From: Candidatus Lindowbacteria bacterium RIFCSPLOWO2_12_FULL_62_27
GTDB lineage: Bacteria; Lindowbacteria; 2-12-FULL-62-27
Assembly: GCA_001784175.1 (NCBI GenBank)
Contig: MFPR01000028.1
Coordinates: 327,614 to 391,613 of the forward strand
Length of the DNA: 64,000 nucleotides
Direction: 5' to 3'
The notes below the pieces were generated by a model, which did no database searches, was not told the origin of the DNA, and saw only the letters and a program-made list of their open reading frames with translations. Both the position numbers and the translations under genes were made by a program. Of this stretch, positions 1 to 8,533 are shown one piece after another; the first letter of the stretch is position 1; every line of letters starts with the position of its first letter.

Positions 1-258
1 GGCGCGCGCCCACCCCCGGCCGCGAAACGGGGCATTGAGCAGAAGCGCGAAGACGAGGCCCAGCGCGAGTTCCAATGCGACGGACATCAGTGAAAACGCC
101 AGCGTGACCCGCACCGATTGCGCCAGGATCTCGTCGCCGGCCATGCGGGGCACGGACGCCGCGCCCGAGACGGCCGTCCAGAGCGTGTGCGCGAGCGGAA
201 ATCCGAGCACGCACACCAGAAACGCGCCGGCCGGGAGCAGATACCGGTGGTTCTTCAT
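1..258 (-). CDS. Sugar-type ABC transporter permease (MalF-like), 3' part outside window
   Basis: Only the first 86 codons are present; the gene runs off the left edge. The protein opens MKNHRYLLPAGAFLVCVLG, a cytoplasmic stub followed by a first membrane helix. It then shows the pattern typical of MalF/UgpA-type permeases: a second helix containing LALGLVFALLLN followed by FRGRG. The start codon at 258 overlaps the stop of the upstream binding-protein gene as ATGA, so the two are translationally coupled and almost certainly serve one importer. The expected role is one of two inner-membrane channel subunits of a carbohydrate ABC importer; no ATPase is visible in the window. The family call rests on this N-terminal pattern and the context. 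Confidence 0.75.
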   Translation of the reverse strand, partial: MKNHRYLLPAGAFLVCVLGFPLAHTLWTAVSGAASVPRMAGDEILAQSVRVTLAFSLMSVALELALGLVFALLLNAPFRGRGWARA

Positions 259-1499
259 TGCAACGCCTGCCGGATTTTTTCCGCTGCGTCCTGAATCGCC
301 TTCTCCGGCGTGAGCTGGCCGACCAGGGCCGCGCTCACGTGGCGCTGGAGAATGTCCGAGATGCGCGAATACCGGGGATGCACGGGCCGGGGCCGCGCGG
401 CGAGGAGCACCGTGTAGAGTTCCTTGAAATGCGGACTGCCCTTCAAAATGTCCGCATCGTCAAACAGAGACTTTCGCGTCGGGATCGCGCCGGTCCGGAA
501 ATGGAAAACCTTTTGTTGCGCTGCTTGCGTCGCGAACTCGATGAACGACCACGCGGCGCCCGGGTGTTTCGAATACGCCGAGATGCCGTAGCCCCAGCCG
601 CCCAGCGTCGCCGCGCTGGTCTTTCCGGCGGCGTGGACCATCGGCACGATGCCGATCTTGCCGCGCACCGGCGATCCCTCCTTCTGGCACAGCGTCCACG
701 CGTAGGGCCAGTTGCGCATGAAGACGGCCCGGCCGTCCTGGAACATCTGCCGGCATTCCTCCTCCTGATAGGTCGTCACGCCCGGCGGCGCAAGCCGGGT
801 CGGCAGGCCGGCCAGCCATTCGAGGGCGCGGACCGATTCCGGAGAATCGAGCGTCACGCGGCCCTCCGCGTCGATCACGTCGCCGCCGAATCCCCAGAGG
901 ACCTCCAAAAACGCGCACACGAGGCCTTCGTATTGCTGGCCCTGAAAGACCAGCCCCCACCGGTCCGGCGGCGATTGCAGGGCCCGCGCGAGCTCGGCGA
1001 GTTCCTCGACGGTCCGCGGCGGCACGCGTTTTTCGGCGTCGAGCAGGTCCTTGCGGTAATAGAGCATCCCGGCGTCGGATTGCATAGGTACGCGATATAT
1101 TTTGGTTTGATAGATCGATCCGCTGATGTCGCCCGGTAAAAAATCAGCCCGTTCCTCCGCCGGGAACCGGTCGTCCAGCGGCAGGATCCAGCCGGCCGCC
1201 GCGAACTTCGGAACCCAGATCACGTCCATGAACACGACGTCGTAGGCGCCGTCCTGCGCCATGAACGACGCCGCATACATGTCCTCCCGCGTGTTCGTCG
1301 CGGCCGGCCCCTCGACCAGCTCCACCCGGAGGTCGGGCCGCGCGGCCTCGAATTGCCGGATGATTTCCTTGAAGCCGCCGCCGGAATCCGGCCCCGTCAA
1401 GAGCCGGATCACCGGCCGCGCGTCCTTCGTTCCGCACCCGCCGAAAAATCCGGCGGCCACGACGCCGATCAGCGCCGCTCGAACAGCTTTCGTGAGCAT
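255..1499 (-). CDS. ABC transporter sugar-binding lipoprotein (solute-binding family 1)
   Basis: A 414-residue extracytoplasmic solute-binding protein. A hydrophobic signal of about 21 residues ends in FFGGCGT, a lipobox with Cys about 22, so it should be a lipoprotein. The mature part has the usual features of MalE/UgpB-like proteins: a mixed alpha/beta start, the DVVFMDVIWVPKFAAAGW segment in the first lobe, DAGMLYYRKDLLD in the hinge, and a GGWGYGIS segment near the end of the second lobe. An AGGAGG ribosome-binding site lies about 8 bases upstream of the ATG at 1499. It is coupled to the permease downstream. It probably delivers a sugar or sugar-like ligand to that permease; the ligand cannot be read from sequence. 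Confidence 0.85.
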   Translation of the reverse strand: MLTKAVRAALIGVVAAGFFGGCGTKDARPVIRLLTGPDSGGGFKEIIRQFEAARPDLRVELVEGPAATNTREDMYAASFMAQDGAYDVVFMDVIWVPKFAAAGWILPLDDRFPAEERADFLPGDISGSIYQTKIYRVPMQSDAGMLYYRKDLLDAEKRVPPRTVEELAELARALQSPPDRWGLVFQGQQYEGLVCAFLEVLWGFGGDVIDAEGRVTLDSPESVRALEWLAGLPTRLAPPGVTTYQEEECRQMFQDGRAVFMRNWPYAWTLCQKEGSPVRGKIGIVPMVHAAGKTSAATLGGWGYGISAYSKHPGAAWSFIEFATQAAQQKVFHFRTGAIPTRKSLFDDADILKGSPHFKELYTVLLAARPRPVHPRYSRISDILQRHVSAALVGQLTPEKAIQDAAEKIRQALQ

Positions 1500-1511
1500 C
1501 CAGACCGCCTC

Positions 1512-2897
1512 CTACAGATATTTGAATTTTATATAAGCCACCGCCAGCGCCGCGTAGGCGAGGGCGGAAATCGTCAGAAACGCAAGCGACACGCGGCCGG
1601 GTTTCAGCGGCGCCGGAAGAACGGGGCGCAGCCGGCCGTGGATCAGGACGATGAGCGCGGCCGTGAAGAGGCAGGTGCCGACAAACCCGATCAGCGCCGA
1701 CATCACGATGAGCTGGCCCGGCTGTTTCAAAAACATCGTGAGGCCGGTGACCGCCGTCAGAATCACGATCATCACGCGGTACCAGCGCCCCTCGTCGACG
1801 GCCCTCTCGCGGAAAAAATAAAACCGGATCATCTCCACGTGCACCTTCGCCACCGCGTCCGCCGTCGACAGCCATGTGTCGCACAGAAACGCGGCGGAAA
1901 TCAGAAGAAACAGCGCGCGGCCGGCCGCGCCCCACGTGACCTCGAAAAACCGGCTTTGCTCCGCCGCCAGCCGCCAGTCGTCCGGAAGGATACCCTTCGG
2001 AAACAGGATCGCGTAGGCCAGGAAACAGGTCATGTACGTCGTCAGAAGATTACCGAACACGCCGATGCCCGTGTCGACGAACAGGAAGTTCCGCCAGCGC
2101 CTGCCCTCCTTGGCAAGATCGCCGTCCGACGCGCTCGGAATCCGGCCCGCGTTCACAGGGTCCTTCGCGCAGGCGACGCCTTTGCCCAAAATCCAGTAAC
2201 TGTAAAACAACGTCCAGAACCCGCCGAGCCCCGCAAACGTGATCGCGGTGAGCAGCCGGTCGGTGTCGGAACTTTCCCAGGGCCGCGCCAATTTGTCCGG
2301 TACGATGATCGCCTTCAGAAACGCCGGCCACTGCGGCCGCAACTCGGGGCTCAGACAGCTCACGACGAGGCCCGCCAGTGTGACGAGCGACACCGCCCAC
2401 ATGATCTTCTCGATCAGCCAGTACGTCCGTTTCTGCGTGAGGAGCGCGAACATGAAAAGCAGAATGCTGAGGCTCGCCCAGAACAGGCTCCGGCCTCGTT
2501 CCGACAGGTCCGGCCAGTCGACCAGCTTCGCGAGCGCGGTGCCGCCGGCCGACGCGAACGCGCCGAACCAGAGGAAGGAAAGGATCATCAGGATCCACAA
2601 GAAAAATCCAAACGCCGGATGCAGCCGCACAAATCCACGCCAGATGCTCTCGCCGGTCAGCGCCGAATACCGGCCGATCTCAAACGTCACCGCGTATTGG
2701 AGCAGGCACGCGGGCGTCAGGAGAAACAAAAAACCGAGCCCGTACTTGGCGCACAAATACGGCCACCAGATCAGCTCGCCCGACCCCTGCGCGAGCGCCA
2801 TCCACACGATGCCGGGCCCCAGCGCAGCGCACCAGCCGCAAAACACGGGAAGGCGGCTCGTCCCGTAAGGCGCCGGCGGGCGGAAGTCGGGTTTCAT
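1512..2897 (-). CDS. Nramp-family-like divalent metal transporter, non-canonical
   Basis: A 461-residue polytopic membrane protein with about eleven predicted helices. The N-terminal GPGIVWMALAQGSGELIWW region aligns in position and pattern with helix 1 of Nramp (SLC11) transporters, where the metal-binding DPGN sequence is normally found. Here it reads QGSGE, as in divergent bacterial Nramp relatives whose substrate is uncertain. It lies between a GspG-like protein gene (14 bp away) and the sugar-binding lipoprotein gene (12 bp away) on the same strand, so it is probably co-transcribed with them. No strong ribosome-binding site is visible before the ATG. The fold family is fairly confident. 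Transport of Mn2+ or Fe2+ is not, because the defining metal ligands differ. Confidence 0.65.
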   Translation of the reverse strand: MKPDFRPPAPYGTSRLPVFCGWCAALGPGIVWMALAQGSGELIWWPYLCAKYGLGFLFLLTPACLLQYAVTFEIGRYSALTGESIWRGFVRLHPAFGFFLWILMILSFLWFGAFASAGGTALAKLVDWPDLSERGRSLFWASLSILLFMFALLTQKRTYWLIEKIMWAVSLVTLAGLVVSCLSPELRPQWPAFLKAIIVPDKLARPWESSDTDRLLTAITFAGLGGFWTLFYSYWILGKGVACAKDPVNAGRIPSASDGDLAKEGRRWRNFLFVDTGIGVFGNLLTTYMTCFLAYAILFPKGILPDDWRLAAEQSRFFEVTWGAAGRALFLLISAAFLCDTWLSTADAVAKVHVEMIRFYFFRERAVDEGRWYRVMIVILTAVTGLTMFLKQPGQLIVMSALIGFVGTCLFTAALIVLIHGRLRPVLPAPLKPGRVSLAFLTISALAYAALAVAYIKFKYL

Positions 2898-2910
2898 CCG
2901 TCGGAAGGTG

Positions 2911-3426
2911 TCAAGAACCCCCGCCCGACTTTTCCTTGGACTTTTTTTCCTTCTCCTCGACCTTCTTCACTTCGGCGTCGATCTGTTTCCGCAGTTCCTG
3001 CACGTCCGCGTCCGTGTTGCCCTCGCTCGTCAAATCGTCCTCGCTCATGAATGCCTTGTCCTGCGCGGCCGAGACCACCACGTATTTGTCGGCGTCGTAT
3101 TCGCTGATCGACACGCCCGATCCCTCGTGATGGAGGCGGCCGTTCATGTAGAGACGGTAGGGCGTCTGCCAGTAATCCTGGCCGGGATCGCGGCCGGACG
3201 CCGAAAGGTTCGACCGGCAGAACTCGTCCATCCGGATCGAGGCGCTGGAGCTTCCGACCAGCTCGTACCGGATGAGCCGGTGGATTTGTTTGAGCTCGAA
3301 GGTCGTCATCACGCGCTTGGGAAGGGCCGCCATGCTGTCGACCACTTTTTCGGCGCTCTTCAGGCTGTCGGCCGCGCAGTAGCCGATGATCGCGACGGAA
3401 AGAACTTTGCAGGCGCCGCTGATCAT
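2911..3426 (-). CDS. Small protein with type II secretion GspG-like C-terminal domain
   Basis: A 171-residue protein. It lacks the prepilin leader and long hydrophobic helix of a true pseudopilin; only a short hydrophobic stretch (CKVLSVAIIGYCA) is at the N-terminus. The middle resembles the globular end of major pseudopilin GspG: GQDYWQTPYRLYMNG, then YVVVSAAQDKAFMSEDDL, matching the usual pattern of D-x-W-G-x-P-Y followed by an S-x-G-x-D-x-k-x-x-x-D-D loop that binds calcium in GspG. The C-terminus is a lysine/glutamate-rich, probably coiled, tail. Its start overlaps the stop of the upstream cyclic-nucleotide-binding gene (ATGA). Function unknown; the GspG relation is an inference from motif spacing. 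Confidence 0.5.
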   Translation of the reverse strand: MISGACKVLSVAIIGYCAADSLKSAEKVVDSMAALPKRVMTTFELKQIHRLIRYELVGSSSASIRMDEFCRSNLSASGRDPGQDYWQTPYRLYMNGRLHHEGSGVSISEYDADKYVVVSAAQDKAFMSEDDLTSEGNTDADVQELRKQIDAEVKKVEEKEKKSKEKSGGGS

Positions 3427-5495
3427 GCGTGCAGTTCCTCCTTCCGGCGCTGTACCGTCTCCTCGACCCAGACGCCCGAGAGGACGTTCGTGCGGAGGAT
3501 TTCGAAAAAGGCGCGCCGGGGCATGGCCAAGATTTTGGACGCGTCCAGCGCCGTCACGGTCGCGACCCTGGGCGTGTCCTCAAAGAGCGCGATCTCGCCG
3601 AAATAGTCGCCGGCCTTCAGGGTGGCGATCTGTTTTTGCGCGGACCCGCCGTAATTCTTCCAGACGGCGCCCGCGCCGTCCCTCAGAATGTAGAATTCCT
3701 CGGCCGGGTCGCCCTCCCGGATCAGCACGGCGCCTTTTTGGACGTCCCGTTCCTGAATTTCCACGATGACGCGATTCATGACCTCGGGCGGAACGTCCGC
3801 GAACATCGGCAGGTCTTTGAGGAACGCCGAAAGCTGGATGACCTTGGTGATCTGATCCCGGTGCTCGGTGTGGCCGGCAAGGAACTTGTCAAAAAAATAT
3901 TTGCGCAGCGTCAGGCAGACGAGCGGAGAGGTCGCACGCACGGTCGCGGTCCTGGGCGAGTTTTGGAGCAGCGCGATTTCGCCGAAGGAGTCCCGGTCCG
4001 TCAGGCGGGCCACGACGGTCCGAAGGCCGCTGGGCGCTTCGTGGATTACTTCGGCCTTGCCGTGGAAGATGATGTAAAAGGAGTCGCCCTCGTCACCCTG
4101 CCAGACCACCGCCCGGCCGCCGGCGAAAAATTCGACCGTCACATATTCGGCGAGTTTGGCGCGCCGGTCGGCCGGGAGCGCCGCGAAGAGGGGCACGGCG
4201 CCCAGAAATTCGAGAATTTCCTTTTCGGTCAGGCGCCGCATCTGCCGCGCCAGGAAGACGGCGCGGTTCCGGAGACGGTCCAGCGGCTTTTCGAACATGC
4301 CATACACATTCGCGGCGACAAACCGAAGGACGCCAAAGACGATCAGAAGGAGCGGAAAGAACATCGCGGCCGCGAAGACGGCGGCGGACAGCCGGTCCAC
4401 CGGCCGGCCGGCATGAAGGACCGTGTCGATCAGCTGGTTCAGACTTCCGGCCGTCGCGTCTCCGACGAACCGGTAGGCGGCGTACAGCCAGAGGACGGCG
4501 AACATGCCGTACCCGATGAGGGGCGTCTCGAATTGGAACGTCGACCGGAACGACAGGATCCGTCCGATGAGTTTTCGGCGGACAAAGTGCCGGAGTGTCT
4601 CCAGAAGGCGCGTCCTGCCGGACAGCCGGTCCAGGCATTTCAGCAGTTCCCCGGGAAGAAACGGCGATCCGTCCGCAAACGAGTACGCGAGGCAGGCCGC
4701 CATCCATATCCCGGCGGCGGGCCATGCGCCGGTCAGAACCGCAACGGCGCCGATGCAGGCGAGCGCTCCGGGAAAGATGAGGGCCGCAAGATGAAACCTC
4801 AGCGTGGCGGACCACCCGCGCGTCAGAATGCCGGAATCGTCGAGCGCAACCCCGGGAACGCCGCCCTTCAGCGTCAGACCGGCCCGCGGGGGATCGGACA
4901 AGATGCCCGAGAGGAAAACATATTTGAACAAATTCTTGGACGAATGGATGACCAGGAAACTCAGGAACCAGACGCCGAGCGCGGCGCCCTCCCGGCCGCC
5001 GATGGTCAAGAGGTCAAAGCGGTCGAAATGGGCGAAGAGCACATAAAGGGCAACCCCGGCCGGCGCGACCAACAAACCGACAAATAAAAAGGAGTCCATC
5101 CATTTCGCGATCGGGCGCAGGAGCCGCGCCGGTCCCGCCGGAATCTCGATCGCCGGGCGGCAAGTGGGCTTGGGCGCGTACGGCCGGAATACCGCGTGTT
5201 TCAAAAGCGCCGATTCCGATTCGGCCGGCAGGAAAGAATGTTCGAGCAACCGGAAAATGAGGTCAAACACTTTTTTGTAGGCGTATGTCCCATGACGACT
5301 GTGGTACGCCTGCAGAAGCGCCGCCGCGCTCTTCGGCGTTCTCAGATGCTCGATCAGCTCCAGTTCCTCGGCATCCACGAACAGGAATTCGCCGCCCTCG
5401 GTCCGACGCACGACCGAGTCGTTCCGGAACGGCGAAACAGTGAACGGCCGGACGCTGATCGGTATATCCTGGACCGTCCTGAGATCGGTCGTCAT
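3423..5495 (-). CDS. Membrane protein with PqqD-like, degenerate M50-like and two cyclic-nucleotide-binding domains
   Basis: A 690-residue protein. Residues 1-90 resemble a PqqD-like peptide-recognition domain. Residues about 130-400 contain several membrane helices laid out like the M50 peptidase-type domain of YydH-like proteins. The place expected to hold HExxH reads IHSSKN, and the distal aspartate motif is replaced by FADGSPFLPGELL, so proteolysis is unlikely. Residues about 415-690 hold two cyclic-nucleotide-binding domains; each has the phosphate-cassette pattern FGEIALLxxxPRTATV (first) or FGEIALFEDTPRVATV (second). It heads the minus-strand gene run and is coupled to the GspG-like gene. 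Known: tandem CNB domains sense cAMP or cGMP. Inference: a membrane-tethered nucleotide-responsive protein. No substrate peptide is visible nearby. Confidence 0.6.
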   Translation of the reverse strand: MTTDLRTVQDIPISVRPFTVSPFRNDSVVRRTEGGEFLFVDAEELELIEHLRTPKSAAALLQAYHSRHGTYAYKKVFDLIFRLLEHSFLPAESESALLKHAVFRPYAPKPTCRPAIEIPAGPARLLRPIAKWMDSFLFVGLLVAPAGVALYVLFAHFDRFDLLTIGGREGAALGVWFLSFLVIHSSKNLFKYVFLSGILSDPPRAGLTLKGGVPGVALDDSGILTRGWSATLRFHLAALIFPGALACIGAVAVLTGAWPAAGIWMAACLAYSFADGSPFLPGELLKCLDRLSGRTRLLETLRHFVRRKLIGRILSFRSTFQFETPLIGYGMFAVLWLYAAYRFVGDATAGSLNQLIDTVLHAGRPVDRLSAAVFAAAMFFPLLLIVFGVLRFVAANVYGMFEKPLDRLRNRAVFLARQMRRLTEKEILEFLGAVPLFAALPADRRAKLAEYVTVEFFAGGRAVVWQGDEGDSFYIIFHGKAEVIHEAPSGLRTVVARLTDRDSFGEIALLQNSPRTATVRATSPLVCLTLRKYFFDKFLAGHTEHRDQITKVIQLSAFLKDLPMFADVPPEVMNRVIVEIQERDVQKGAVLIREGDPAEEFYILRDGAGAVWKNYGGSAQKQIATLKAGDYFGEIALFEDTPRVATVTALDASKILAMPRRAFFEILRTNVLSGVWVEETVQRRKEELHA

Positions 5496-5606
5496 GTCAC
5501 AGAACTACTATCTAAGCCCGCGTGCTCCGGCAACCCGCCCGGCGCGATCGCCCGTATATCCTTAACCGTCTCGACGCTCTCTTCAAAGCATGGTACACGG
5601 GCGCCG

Positions 5607-7253
5607 ATGAACCTTTCGCGGACGTTGCTCGGCTTGGCGGCCGCAGTGATCTGTGTTCTGGCGGCGCGATCCCTCATCACCAAGGGGCGTTCTGTTTCCC
5701 ATGAGGTTGAATTCGCAGGGAATGTCATCACATTTCATCCGGGGACGGACAAATTTCGCGGGCTCTCCCATGAAGAACGAGCGGACCATCTGGCCCGGCT
5801 GGCCGAAGAGGTTCTTGGATACGCCCAAACACAAACCGGACTTCAAAGCGCCGCTGATCTTGTCCCGAGGCTGCGGCCGGGCGGTCCCGGAGAAATACTG
5901 ATCGGCGGGACGGCCGATGCGAGCGCGGCAGAAACCCTGAGAAACAATGAACGCTTCGGCCAGTCCATCCCTGTCAGCGAAAAATGGAAATTTCAGATTT
6001 CAAGCCTGGTGGATGAGATCACGGAAAGAGATGGCCGGCCCCACGGACGTGCGATCTCAAGAGACGGCGCGGTGATCCGGCTGGCCGGGGTTTCAGATAC
6101 GGAATTCCGGAGCCTGCGCCTGTCGCAGGAAACCCGGCACTACATGGCCCGGGCGATGATCTACAGAGACATCGTCCTCGCGGCGGGCGCGGGGCCGAAC
6201 ATCCCGGACCATGAGAAGCTTGAGGCCCTGCTGGACTGGACGTTCGTGAATGTGTCCGCGCACTTCGAACGGGAGGTCCCTCCTTATCCCCGATTGGTCG
6301 ACTATAACGACGTCCCGCTCGGCCTCATGTTAAGAGGCATGGGCGACTGCGACCGGAGCGTGTGGGTGCTGGCGACCCTCGCGTGGCACGCGGGATTCGA
6401 AGCCAACATCGTCTACCTGCACCGGACGATCGGCGCCATCTCGTTCCACGCCGTGGCCGAAATCAAGCTGAACGGGCGGTGGCGGGCGGTCGATCCGTAT
6501 AACAACAGGTTGTACGATGAATCCGTCATCGAGCTTTCAAAACACGATCCGGATTTCAAATACGCCCGCGTGATGTTCAATCCGTTCGAGCCTGAGGGAC
6601 TCCTGCCGGCCGTGAAAGTGGCCGAGATGATCGGCCGCTTCTATGCGCCTGGCCAGAGGCTTTTTTTTGATATCCAAAAACCGGTGAAAACATTTGTCGC
6701 CGACCATTTCTCCGGAAAAAATCCGCAAGAATACATCGACCGGACAACGGCGCAAATCCTCTTGCATACCTCCCGCGGAGAATTGGTCAGGCTTCCGGGC
6801 GCCGACGTTTTCATCCGCAGATGGGATCATCCATTTCTCTTGCGGGTTTATTACTATGAGGATATGTGGCGCTTGAAAAAAGAGGCGGATTTTCCGTTCA
6901 TGAAGACACTCCGCCGCCCGAGGATTGATCAATTGACGGGACGATACAAAGAAGCCGCCCTTGCTTTCGCCTCGCTGTCCCGGGACGGGGGAGACACAGG
7001 TTTGTACGGCGAGGAGCGCGAATATTTCATGATCCTCAACGAGTATGATGAAAAGGATTTCACCTCGGTGGAAAAAAACGTCCGGGCATACAGAAAAAAA
7101 TATCCGCTAACTCCCCGCAACATCATGCTCGGATACCTGCTGGCGCACAGTCTGCACGCCCTCGGCCGACTTGAGGAGGCGGTCGGCGAATACCCCGCGG
7201 GCGCCAATTTCAAATGGCGAGGCGTCCCGCGAGGCGTCCCGCCGTCCAATTGA
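5607..7253 (+). CDS. Transglutaminase-like cysteine-protease-fold protein, exported or membrane-anchored
   Basis: A 548-residue protein read from the ATG at 5607. The frame is open far upstream, but the upstream part is antisense to the preceding gene, and the ATG gives a clean N-terminal hydrophobic helix (LLGLAAAVICVLAA). The transglutaminase core has all three expected catalytic residues: Cys248 in MGDCDRS, His281 in ISFHAV and Asp296 in VDPYN. About 250 residues follow, ending in a helical TPR-like stretch. The last residues, RGVPRGVPPSN, come from a 12-bp tandem duplication and look like a replaced C-terminus. Members of this fold hydrolyse or crosslink peptide bonds; the substrate here is unknown. 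It is divergent from the 5495 gene. Confidence 0.7.
   Translation: MNLSRTLLGLAAAVICVLAARSLITKGRSVSHEVEFAGNVITFHPGTDKFRGLSHEERADHLARLAEEVLGYAQTQTGLQSAADLVPRLRPGGPGEILIGGTADASAAETLRNNERFGQSIPVSEKWKFQISSLVDEITERDGRPHGRAISRDGAVIRLAGVSDTEFRSLRLSQETRHYMARAMIYRDIVLAAGAGPNIPDHEKLEALLDWTFVNVSAHFEREVPPYPRLVDYNDVPLGLMLRGMGDCDRSVWVLATLAWHAGFEANIVYLHRTIGAISFHAVAEIKLNGRWRAVDPYNNRLYDESVIELSKHDPDFKYARVMFNPFEPEGLLPAVKVAEMIGRFYAPGQRLFFDIQKPVKTFVADHFSGKNPQEYIDRTTAQILLHTSRGELVRLPGADVFIRRWDHPFLLRVYYYEDMWRLKKEADFPFMKTLRRPRIDQLTGRYKEAALAFASLSRDGGDTGLYGEEREYFMILNEYDEKDFTSVEKNVRAYRKKYPLTPRNIMLGYLLAHSLHALGRLEEAVGEYPAGANFKWRGVPRGVPPSN
7217..7240 (+). repeat. 12-bp tandem duplication at gene end
   Basis: The unit GCGAGGCGTCCC occurs twice in tandem, immediately before the stop codon of the transglutaminase-like gene. 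It codes for the RGVPRGVP tail. It may be a fragment of a larger palindromic element, since the preceding bases are also unlike the rest of the gene. Confidence 0.7.
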
Positions 7254-7286
7254 CACGCCCCGACGCGGTTGGCATACTCTGTGCAC

Positions 7287-8528
7287 ATGAACACCGGGCT
7301 CAAGTGCCGGGAATGCGGGCGGGAGTATCCGAATGCGCCGGTCCACGTGTGCGAGTATTGTTTCGGCCCGCTCGAAATCCGGTACGACTATGACGAAATC
7401 AAGAAGCGGCTGACCCGCGAAACCATCCTGTCCCGCCGGCCCAACATGTGGCGGTACAAGGAACTTTTGCCGCTCGACGGCGAGCCGACGGTCGGCCAGG
7501 ATGTGGGGTTCACGCCGTTCTTCAAAGCCGAGCGGCTCGGCAAGGCGCTTGGGCTGTCCAATCTCTATATTAAAAACGACGCGGTGAACCATCCGACGCT
7601 GTCCTTCAAGGACCGCGTGGTGAGCGTGGCGCTGTCGAAGGCGAAGGAGTTCGGCTTCAAGACCGTCGCCTGCGCCTCCACCGGCAATCTTGCCAATTCT
7701 GTCGCCGCCAATGCCGCCCAGGCCGGCCTCGAGGCCTACGTCTTCATGCCGGCCAACCTCGAGCAGGGCAAGATCATCGGCACGCAGCTCTACGGGGCGC
7801 ACCTCGTCGGGATCAGCGGCCATTACGACGACGTCAACCGCCTTTGCTCCGAAATCGCCGGCAAATACGGCTGGGCCTTTGTCAACATCAACATCCGGCC
7901 CTATTACGCCGAAGGCTCCAAATCCTTCGGGTACGAGCTGGTGGAACAGCTCGGCTGGAAACTGCCGGACGAAATCGTCGTCCCGATGGCCGGCGGATCG
8001 CTCATCTGCAAAATTTTGAAGTCCTTTGAGGAGTTCATTCGCATCGGGATCATCCGCGGGCCCGTCGGCACGCGGTTCCACGGCGCCCAGGGCGCCGGCT
8101 GCGCGCCGATTGTCTCCGCTGTCAAGGCCCGCATGGATTTTTTCAAGCCGGTCAAGGAACCCAAAACGATCGCCAAGTCTCTGGCGATCGGCAATCCCGC
8201 CGACGGGTACTACGCGATCAAGCAAATCCGCCAGAGTGGCGGCTGGGCGGAAGACCCGACGGACGAGGAAATCGTTGATTCGATCAAGCTCCTGGCGCGC
8301 ACCGAGGGCGTGTTCACCGAAACGGCGGGCGGCGTCACCATCGGCGGCCTGCGCCGGCTCGTGAAGGAGAAGCGGATCGATCCGGACGCGACCGTCGTCG
8401 CCTGCATCACGGGCAACGGCCTCAAGACGCAGGAGGCCGTGGCCGGCCATGTCTCGGAATTCCCGGTGATTCCGGCCAAGCTCGACGCCTTCGACGCCTA
8501 CTTCGAATCCTCCTCCAAGGCGGCCTGA
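7287..8528 (+). CDS. thrC: Threonine synthase
   Basis: A 413-residue PLP enzyme of fold type II that converts O-phosphohomoserine to threonine. The N-terminus carries a zinc ribbon with Cys7, Cys10, Cys22 and Cys25, typical of the longer bacterial and archaeal class. The PLP lysine is K108 in HPTLSFKDR. The phosphate-binding CASTGNLANS loop and the PMAGGSL glycine loop follow. I chose the ATG at 7287 over an in-frame TTG at 7269 because the zinc ribbon then starts at once. The NIL-domain sulfur-carrier gene follows after 5 bp. Threonine synthase beside a MoaD-NIL fusion is a recurrent pairing and suggests a link to homoserine-derived sulfur amino acids. Confidence 0.93.
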   Translation: MNTGLKCRECGREYPNAPVHVCEYCFGPLEIRYDYDEIKKRLTRETILSRRPNMWRYKELLPLDGEPTVGQDVGFTPFFKAERLGKALGLSNLYIKNDAVNHPTLSFKDRVVSVALSKAKEFGFKTVACASTGNLANSVAANAAQAGLEAYVFMPANLEQGKIIGTQLYGAHLVGISGHYDDVNRLCSEIAGKYGWAFVNINIRPYYAEGSKSFGYELVEQLGWKLPDEIVVPMAGGSLICKILKSFEEFIRIGIIRGPVGTRFHGAQGAGCAPIVSAVKARMDFFKPVKEPKTIAKSLAIGNPADGYYAIKQIRQSGGWAEDPTDEEIVDSIKLLARTEGVFTETAGGVTIGGLRRLVKEKRIDPDATVVACITGNGLKTQEAVAGHVSEFPVIPAKLDAFDAYFESSSKAA

Positions 8529-8533
8529 TCCGA

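Noticed and set aside
5196-5606. An upstream extension of the transglutaminase-like gene
   Set aside because: The extra 137 codons are antisense to the 5495 gene and show no signal; the ATG at 5607 gives a normal N-terminal helix.
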